A DNA stretch of 11,106 nucleotides. Source: Tannerella sp. (GTDB lineage Bacteria; Bacteroidota; Bacteroidia; Bacteroidales; Tannerellaceae). Below, piece by piece: positions 6,297 to 11,106 of the stretch. The notes below the pieces were generated by a model that did not search any database, was not told the DNA's origin, and worked only from the letters and a program-made list of their open reading frames with translations. Location of the stretch: the NCBI GenBank assembly GCA_031261145.1, contig JAISJX010000142.1, positions 1-11,106 on the forward strand, written 5' to 3'. How positions within the stretch are numbered: position 1 is the first letter of the stretch; each line of letters begins with the position of its first letter. The position numbers and the translations under genes were made by a program.

Positions 6297-7733
6297 ATGA
6301 TAAATAATTATATTTCTCTGCAAATATCGGCATTTTTTCCATATTCTCCAACAGAAGAACAAAAAAATGCAATAATATTTCTTTCCGATTTTATTTTGTC
6401 GGGAGAAGACCATGCTTTGATGCTCTTAAAAGGATATGCCGGAACAGGGAAAACTTCACTTTTGGGCGCGACAGTCAAGGCATTGAACAAACTTCAGCAG
6501 AAAACAGTTTTGATGGCTCCGACCGGTCGTGCGGCGAAAGTTTTTTCCGAATATGCCGGACAAAGCGCCTTTACCATTCATAAAAAAATTTATCGCCAAA
6601 AATCTTTTTCCAACGAATTTACCGGGTTTTCTTTGGCGGAAAACTTGCATAAGCATACGTTATTTATTGTCGATGAGGCATCTATGATTTCAAATAGTCC
6701 GGCTGGCGACCATTCTTTCGGAAGCGGCCGCTTGTTGGACGACCTGATTCAATATGTGTATGCGGGCGAACATTGCAAATTGATTCTGATGGGAGACGCA
6801 GCCCAGTTACCGCCTGTTTTGCAGACCGAAAGTCCGGCGCTCAGCATGGATTATCTCCGGGGCTATCATTTACAGGTGCGGGACATCAGTCTGACGCAGG
6901 TCGTCCGGCAGAACGAAAATTCAGGTATCTTGTTTAATGCTACGCTGATACGGGATAGTTTGCGGAAAATGCAAATCAACGACTATCCCCAACTTCACTT
7001 GAACAGTTTTCCCGACCTGATAAAAGTTCGCGGCGACGAACTTATCGAAGAAATTTCAAAGGCTTATAACCGGGACGGCATTGACGAGACGATGGTTGTT
7101 TGCCGTTCAAACAAACGCGCGACGGTCTATAATAACGGTATTCGCAACCGGATACTCTACCGGGAAGAAGAAATTTCGTCTGGCGACCGTCTGATGGTCG
7201 TCAAAAACAATTACTTCTGGACTGTTCCGGAGACTGAAATGGGTTTTATTGCGAACGGGGAGATTATCGAAGTTTTACGGGTTCGTCGCGTACATAATAT
7301 ATATGGGTTTCGTTTTTGCGATGTGCTGGTTCGTTTTCAGGATTATGGTTTGGAAAACGAAGTCCGCATCCTGTTGGATACCCTGCAAAATGAATCGCCG
7401 TCTTTGTCGAAGGAGCAGAACGATAAATTATTTTTCAGCATTATGGAGGATTACACGGACGAAACGACCAAAGCCGGAAAAATCAAGAAACTCAAAAATG
7501 ATCCGTATTATAATGCCGTGCAGGTGAAATACGCCTACTCCGTCACCTGCCATAAAGCGCAAGGCGGTCAATGGAGCAATGTGTTTTTGGATATCGGATA
7601 TATCACCTTGGAAATGTTGGGCGAAGACTTCTACCGTTGGCTCTATACCGCTATTACACGGGCGACTAAACGGCTTTATTTGGTCAATTTACCCAAGGAG
7701 TTTGAAGCGCCTGATAATCATAAAAAAACTTAA
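6297..7733 (+). CDS. ATP-dependent RecD/Pif1-like DNA helicase
   Basis: This is a superfamily 1B helicase predicted to unwind DNA with 5'-3' polarity, probably in repair or recombination. Motifs in order are a Q-like motif TEEQKNAI (19-26), Walker A GYAGTGKTS (46-54), motif Ia APTGRAAKV (74-82), Walker B FIVDEASM (123-130), motif III GDAAQLPPV (166-174), and the C-terminal UvrD_C_2-type motifs TCHKAQGGQW (417-426) and YTAITRATKRLYLV (450-463). All are intact. At 478 residues it is shorter than RecD2 (about 700-850) and lacks its long N-terminal region, so it is a compact stand-alone helicase, not a RecBCD subunit; no recB or recC is near. An ATG at 6204 would add 31 AT-rich residues rich in F and Y and overlap the divergent gene, so the ATG at 6297 is used. 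It diverges from the rsmD cluster. Confidence 0.92.
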   Translation: MINNYISLQISAFFPYSPTEEQKNAIIFLSDFILSGEDHALMLLKGYAGTGKTSLLGATVKALNKLQQKTVLMAPTGRAAKVFSEYAGQSAFTIHKKIYRQKSFSNEFTGFSLAENLHKHTLFIVDEASMISNSPAGDHSFGSGRLLDDLIQYVYAGEHCKLILMGDAAQLPPVLQTESPALSMDYLRGYHLQVRDISLTQVVRQNENSGILFNATLIRDSLRKMQINDYPQLHLNSFPDLIKVRGDELIEEISKAYNRDGIDETMVVCRSNKRATVYNNGIRNRILYREEEISSGDRLMVVKNNYFWTVPETEMGFIANGEIIEVLRVRRVHNIYGFRFCDVLVRFQDYGLENEVRILLDTLQNESPSLSKEQNDKLFFSIMEDYTDETTKAGKIKKLKNDPYYNAVQVKYAYSVTCHKAQGGQWSNVFLDIGYITLEMLGEDFYRWLYTAITRATKRLYLVNLPKEFEAPDNHKKT

Positions 7734-7780
7734 ACAGCAGAATTTTAAATAAAGAAGTGTTATAATCGCCAGAAATTCTC

Positions 7781-7788
7781 TATATTTG
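7781..7788 (+). promoter_or_regulatory. Candidate -7 box for the 7812-rightward operon
   Basis: TATATTTG matches the Bacteroidota -7 consensus exactly and lies 23 bases before the ATG at 7812. The -33 position shows only TGTT (7758-7761, 19-base spacing). This is the only promoter-like site seen before the four closely packed genes that follow. The gap between 7734 and 7811 shows no terminator hairpin for the helicase gene. Confidence 0.55.
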
Positions 7789-7811
7789 TCGTAATCTATC
7801 AAATAAGAACA

Positions 7812-8837
7812 ATGGGAAATAAAGAAAAATTAGATCAGTTGATGGTCCACATGAAGACGTTAATAAAATTAACGGAAGGAATCTATGAAAAAGAAATCTA
7901 CCCGGTTTCTTATTTCAGTCAGGCTTTTGATTTAACCGCTAAGATTCAGGAAGACCTGCATCAAACAGAAGTATCTCAAATAGAACTGTTTGGAGAGTTA
8001 ATGAATGAGCATCAGGCGCAAATCCTTTCGATTGCGCATTACTTGCAGAAACCGTTGGTATCTGCGAAAGCGGCCGTACAACCGGTAAGACCGCCGGTAC
8101 AGCCGGAAAAGTCGCCCACGCAACCGGTCGCGCCGGTTACTTCGGAAGAACAATTTGCTACGCCACCCGAACAGCCTGTGGTACAGTCTGTCGTACCGGC
8201 AACAGATTCCTTTGCACCTCCTCCGCCGCCACCTGCTGCGCCATTGCAGCCTGTTGAACCGGAGGCCTGTCCTATCACGCCGCCTGCACAGCCCGTTACA
8301 CTTGTAACGCCGCCTGTTGAGACGACCGTACAGCCTGCTGCTTCGGAAGAGCCACTTGTTGCCCCCGTAGCTCCGCCTGTGGTTCCTCAAGAGAAACAGG
8401 CCGAGCCGCCAACTTCGTTCACGCCACCACCGCCACCGCCGCCCGTTTTCCCGAAGCAGGAGGAAACTGTCGCTCCGGTAGAAACGCCCGTGAAGGAGGA
8501 AAAAAAAGAGATAACATTCACCGTATCAGCGCCTGTTCAGGAAAAAAAGTCTATCGCAGACATTATCCCGGAAAAGCAGACGGTATCTTTAAACGATGTG
8601 GTGGAAAGAAAGAATCTTTCCGATCTGAGGAAAGCATTTACGTTAAATGATCGTTTCCGTTTTTGTCGCGAATTATTTTTATACGACGAGAAACGAATGA
8701 ATCAAACGCTCGCCGCACTCAATGAAAAAGCGTCGTTCGCTGCATCCGAGAATTACCTGAAAGAAAATTTCAACTGGAATTTTGAAGATGGAACGGTGGT
8801 TGATTTCCTTGCGATGATAGAAAAACGGTTTGTGTAA
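7812..8837 (+). CDS. Proline-rich two-domain protein upstream of rsmI
   Basis: The 341-residue product has three parts. The first is a helical N-terminal domain (about 1-82) with no signal peptide or membrane span. The second is a long low-complexity linker (about 85-245) rich in P, V, A, Q and E, with repeated PVQP/QPV-type units and two runs of consecutive prolines (136-141 and 205-211). The third is a charged, aromatic C-terminal domain (about 246-341) containing SLNDV, DLRKAFTLNDRFRFCRELF (271-289) and NFNWNFEDGTVVDFLAMIEKRF. From memory the C-terminal module with the LNDRFRF-RELF pattern recurs in Bacteroidota proteins of unknown function; I know no established role. The absence of a signal peptide suggests a cytoplasmic protein with two folded ends on a flexible tether. 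It ends 15 bases before rsmI and is probably co-transcribed with it. The linker's base composition (CCG, CCT and CAG repeats) explains several long spurious frames on the opposite strand. Confidence 0.85.
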   Translation: MGNKEKLDQLMVHMKTLIKLTEGIYEKEIYPVSYFSQAFDLTAKIQEDLHQTEVSQIELFGELMNEHQAQILSIAHYLQKPLVSAKAAVQPVRPPVQPEKSPTQPVAPVTSEEQFATPPEQPVVQSVVPATDSFAPPPPPPAAPLQPVEPEACPITPPAQPVTLVTPPVETTVQPAASEEPLVAPVAPPVVPQEKQAEPPTSFTPPPPPPPVFPKQEETVAPVETPVKEEKKEITFTVSAPVQEKKSIADIIPEKQTVSLNDVVERKNLSDLRKAFTLNDRFRFCRELFLYDEKRMNQTLAALNEKASFAASENYLKENFNWNFEDGTVVDFLAMIEKRFV

Positions 8838-8852
8838 CATATATTTAATGTA

Positions 8853-9548
8853 ATGGGAAAGCTTATTGTTGTCCCCACACCGATCGGGAATCTCGAAGAT
8901 ATGACCTTTCGGGCTGTCCGCGTGTTAAAGGAAGCAGATCTTATCTTAGCCGAAGATACGCGGACGTCAGGGATTCTATTGAAGCATTACGAAATCGAAA
9001 ACAAACTGCTGTCGCATCATAAATTCAATGAACATCAGCATGTTGAAAAAATTGCGTCCCGCATCAAAGCCGGCGAAAATATCGCGTTAATCTCGGATGC
9101 CGGGACACCGGCTATTTCCGATCCCGGTTTTTTATTGGTGCGTGAATGTATCCGTCAGGGGGTGGACGTCGAATGTTTGCCGGGAGCTACGGCGTTCGTT
9201 CCGGCGTTGGTCGTGTCCGGTTTGCCGAATGAGAAATTTTGTTTTGAAGGATTCCTTCCGCAGAAAAAAGGAAGGCAAACCCGTCTTCATGCCTTATCCG
9301 CCGAAGAACGAAGCATTATTTTTTATGAATCGCCTTTCCGTATCTTGAAAACGTTGAGCCAATTAGCCGAAATAGTTGGCGAAGACAGGCAAGTATCCGT
9401 CTCGCGTGAGATTTCCAAATGTTTTGAAGAAACCTGCCGGGGAACGTTGCGGGAAGTCCTTTCTCATTTTACCGAAAACAAACCGAAGGGCGAATTTGTT
9501 ATTATCCTGGCTGGAGCAAAAGAAAAAGTAAATAATCAGATTGTTTAA
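8853..9548 (+). CDS. rsmI: 16S rRNA (cytidine1402-2'-O)-methyltransferase RsmI
   Basis: RsmI 2'-O-methylates C1402 of 16S rRNA in the decoding centre, using S-adenosylmethionine. This 231-residue protein belongs to the tetrapyrrole-methylase fold. It shows VPTPIGNLEDMTFRA (7-21), AEDTRTSG (33-40), SDAGTPAISDPG (81-92), LPGATA (109-114), FEGFLP (131-136), YESPFR (158-163), SREISKCFEE (184-193) and KGEFVIILAG (212-221). E. coli RsmI is about 286 residues; the extra C-terminal region is missing here, which I recall as common in Bacteroidota rather than a truncation, since the frame ends cleanly after the last conserved motif. It lies 15 bases after the proline-rich gene and 21 bases before the lipoprotein gene, within one likely operon. 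No Shine-Dalgarno sequence is present. Confidence 0.96.
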   Translation: MGKLIVVPTPIGNLEDMTFRAVRVLKEADLILAEDTRTSGILLKHYEIENKLLSHHKFNEHQHVEKIASRIKAGENIALISDAGTPAISDPGFLLVRECIRQGVDVECLPGATAFVPALVVSGLPNEKFCFEGFLPQKKGRQTRLHALSAEERSIIFYESPFRILKTLSQLAEIVGEDRQVSVSREISKCFEETCRGTLREVLSHFTENKPKGEFVIILAGAKEKVNNQIV

Positions 9549-9569
9549 TTCAATAATACATAAACTTCT

Positions 9570-10436
9570 ATGAAAAAGATTTTATTTTTATGCGTATGCA
9601 TGGTAACACTGGCTTCTTGTGTGGAGCAATCCTCCAAATACAAGGAGTTGAAAGACGAAAATGAAGCGCTGAAACTTGAGAAGGCGCATACTACCGAAGA
9701 AATGAATGAGATGATTTCGACCTTGAACGAGATTCAAGAGGGTATTCTATCTATTCGGGAAGCGGAAAACTATCTCACGATCGAGCAATCCGGCGAACTT
9801 AGCAAAGCTCAGAAGGAACAGATAAAAGATAATTTGCTGCTGATTTCCAACACACTGAAATCCAACAAGGAACAGTTGGCGCAGCTTCAGGAACAGTTGA
9901 ACAGGAGCAAAATCCAATCGACGGCGCTTCAGCAAAGTATCAACCAAATTAGCGCCGAACTGACCAAAAAGACCGAGTTGATCGCCTCTTTACAGCAGGA
10001 ATTGACCAAAAAGGACGTTCGCATTATGGAATTGGATAATACGGTTGCTTCATTGAATGAGAATGTGGAAGAATTATCCGCAAAAACCTCTATCCAAGCC
10101 GAACAACTGAGCAAGCAGGAGAAGAAAATAAACACCGCTTACTATTGCTACGGAACGAAAAAAGAACTGAAAGAGCAAAATATCCTGACCGGTGGCGGAC
10201 TTTTCTCCAAAACGAAAATGATGCAAAGCGACTTCAATTCAGACTATTTCATCGCCATCGACATTCGTAAAGTAACTGAAATTCAGTTATTTTCGACGAA
10301 AGCAACGTTGCGGTCAAATCATCCGGCCGGTTCGTACGAATTTGTCAAAGACGAAAACCGGAATCTGACGCTGAAAATCAAGGATGCCAACTCGTTTTGG
10401 AGTATAAGTAAATATTTGGTGATCGAAGTCGGATGA
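9570..10436 (+). CDS. Coiled-coil lipoprotein, possibly Cbp1 family
   Basis: The 288-residue product starts with a lipoprotein signal: MKK, a hydrophobic stretch, and the lipobox LASC (14-17), giving a lipidated Cys17. A long, charged, heptad-rich region (about 22-185) is predicted coiled coil; it includes EQLAQLQEQL (101-110) and two ELTKK units (130-134 and 144-148) exactly 14 residues apart. A C-terminal globular domain (about 188-288) begins AYYCYGTKKELKEQNILTGGG and continues with FIAIDIRKVTEIQLFS. The overall layout and this C-terminal domain resemble what I recall as the Cbp1 family of collagen-binding glycoprotein adhesins of Bacteroides; this is a recollection and the adhesin role is uncertain. 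No typical surface-export signal (acidic run) follows Cys17, which reads CVEQSSKY, so a periplasm-facing location is possible. Its stop overlaps the HAD start in ATGA, indicating coupling. Confidence 0.85.
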   Translation: MKKILFLCVCMVTLASCVEQSSKYKELKDENEALKLEKAHTTEEMNEMISTLNEIQEGILSIREAENYLTIEQSGELSKAQKEQIKDNLLLISNTLKSNKEQLAQLQEQLNRSKIQSTALQQSINQISAELTKKTELIASLQQELTKKDVRIMELDNTVASLNENVEELSAKTSIQAEQLSKQEKKINTAYYCYGTKKELKEQNILTGGGLFSKTKMMQSDFNSDYFIAIDIRKVTEIQLFSTKATLRSNHPAGSYEFVKDENRNLTLKIKDANSFWSISKYLVIEVG

Positions 10437-11106
10437 AGGTAGGATACAAATCCCTTTTTTTCGATTTGGATGATACATTGTGGGATACCTGTTCCAACAA
10501 TAAAGCGTGTCTCGAAGAAATCTTTACCGAACATAAATTTGATCGGTATTATGATTCCTTCGAGGCATTCTATGATACCTATATGCCTTATAACCTGCAC
10601 CTTTGGGAACAGTATCGCAAGAACGAAATCGACCGGCATTTTTTGATTTGCGAGCGTTTTCTCCACGTCCTTCGCCCGATGGGGATCGACGACAGCGATT
10701 ATGCGCTCAAGCTCAACTGGGATTTCTTGCAGCGTACAACGGTGAAAACCAAAATAATCCCCGGCGCCATCGAACTGTTGGAGTACCTGAAACCTTTTTA
10801 CCGCATGTTTATCCTCTCCAACGGTTTTCGTGAAATACAATCCCTGAAACTGCGAAATTCAGGTCTCAGTCCTTATTTCGAGAAAATGATTTTATCCGAA
10901 GATGCTAATATTCAAAAGCCTAATAAAGAAATATTTGATTTTGCGTTGCGCAACACCAATTCGCGCCGTAGCGAATCCCTGATGATTGGCGACAGTTGGG
11001 AAGCCGATATCGCAGGCGCCCGCCAAGCCAAAATTCCCCAGATGTGGTTCAACCCGAACAACCTGCCGACCAAAGGCTTTGAACCCACTTACCAAGTCCG
11101 CTCATT
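10433..11106 (+). CDS. HAD-superfamily phosphatase, YjjG-like (cut by window end)
   Basis: The frame opens with the ATG in ATGA, overlapping the lipoprotein stop by 4 bases, and is still open at the window edge after 224 codons; probably only a few residues are missing. All HAD motifs are visible: motif I FFDLDDTLWD (nucleophile D11, acid/base D13), motif II SNG (129-131), motif III lysine K162 in QKPNKEIF, and motif IV GDSWEADI (186-193). An alpha-helical cap occupies about 18-110. The order and length fit the YjjG/YfnB group, which includes pyrimidine nucleotide 5'-phosphatases that clear non-canonical nucleotides. Other HAD phosphatases of similar size, such as phosphoglycolate phosphatase, remain possible because substrate is not set by these motifs. 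It is predicted to be cytoplasmic. Confidence 0.9.
   Translation, partial: MKVGYKSLFFDLDDTLWDTCSNNKACLEEIFTEHKFDRYYDSFEAFYDTYMPYNLHLWEQYRKNEIDRHFLICERFLHVLRPMGIDDSDYALKLNWDFLQRTTVKTKIIPGAIELLEYLKPFYRMFILSNGFREIQSLKLRNSGLSPYFEKMILSEDANIQKPNKEIFDFALRNTNSRRSESLMIGDSWEADIAGARQAKIPQMWFNPNNLPTKGFEPTYQVRS

Noticed and set aside
7761..7767. TATAAT-like sigma70 -10 box before 7812
   Set aside because: The Bacteroidota primary sigma factor uses TAnnTTTG, and an exact match lies at 7781-7788. The TATAAT is expected by chance in AT-rich DNA.
7998..8390. Arg/Gly-rich open frames opposite the proline-rich gene
   Set aside because: They are the complement of CCG, CCT and CAG linker codons, and the low-complexity translation is a composition artefact.

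Overview
The window looks like chromosomal core DNA of a member of the Bacteroidales (Bacteroidota). Four things point that way. The protein families include a DUF3822-type protein beside rsmD, a short RsmI, and a Bacteroidota-type proline-rich protein. Promoter-like sequences match the Bacteroidota -7 consensus TAnnTTTG. Gene starts lack Shine-Dalgarno sequences. The gene order surE-lpxB is also common in this group. Genus cannot be fixed from the sequence alone.

Layout. Positions 1-760 hold no convincing gene. Positions 1-566 are a dense mosaic of short hairpins, a nested inverted repeat and direct repeats. A plain AT-rich stretch follows, then a long palindrome that abuts the lpxB stop codon. 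Next comes a minus-strand pair, surE then lpxB (lipid A synthesis), read from a near-perfect Bacteroidota promoter at 2706-2737. Divergent from it is a cardiolipin synthase (cls), whose 3' end overlaps tail-to-tail with a second minus-strand cluster. That cluster runs from a small membrane-anchored protein (5570-6205) through a DUF3822-like protein to rsmD. Divergent from that cluster is a RecD/Pif1-like helicase (6297-7733). From 7812 to the right edge lies a tight plus-strand gene set: a proline-rich two-domain protein, rsmI, a coiled-coil lipoprotein resembling the Cbp1 family, and a HAD phosphatase cut by the window end.

The genes fall into three themes. Envelope lipids are represented by lpxB and cls, on opposite sides of a compact divergent promoter region. 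Ribosome maturation is represented by the 16S rRNA methyltransferases rsmD and rsmI, in separate operons. Nucleotide and DNA metabolism is represented by surE, the HAD phosphatase and the helicase. No CRISPR array, tRNA, rRNA, transposase or phage gene was seen. I found no convincing new multi-gene system. The parts least explained by known annotation are the hairpin mosaic at the left end, the uncharacterised small membrane protein, and the proline-rich protein upstream of rsmI.
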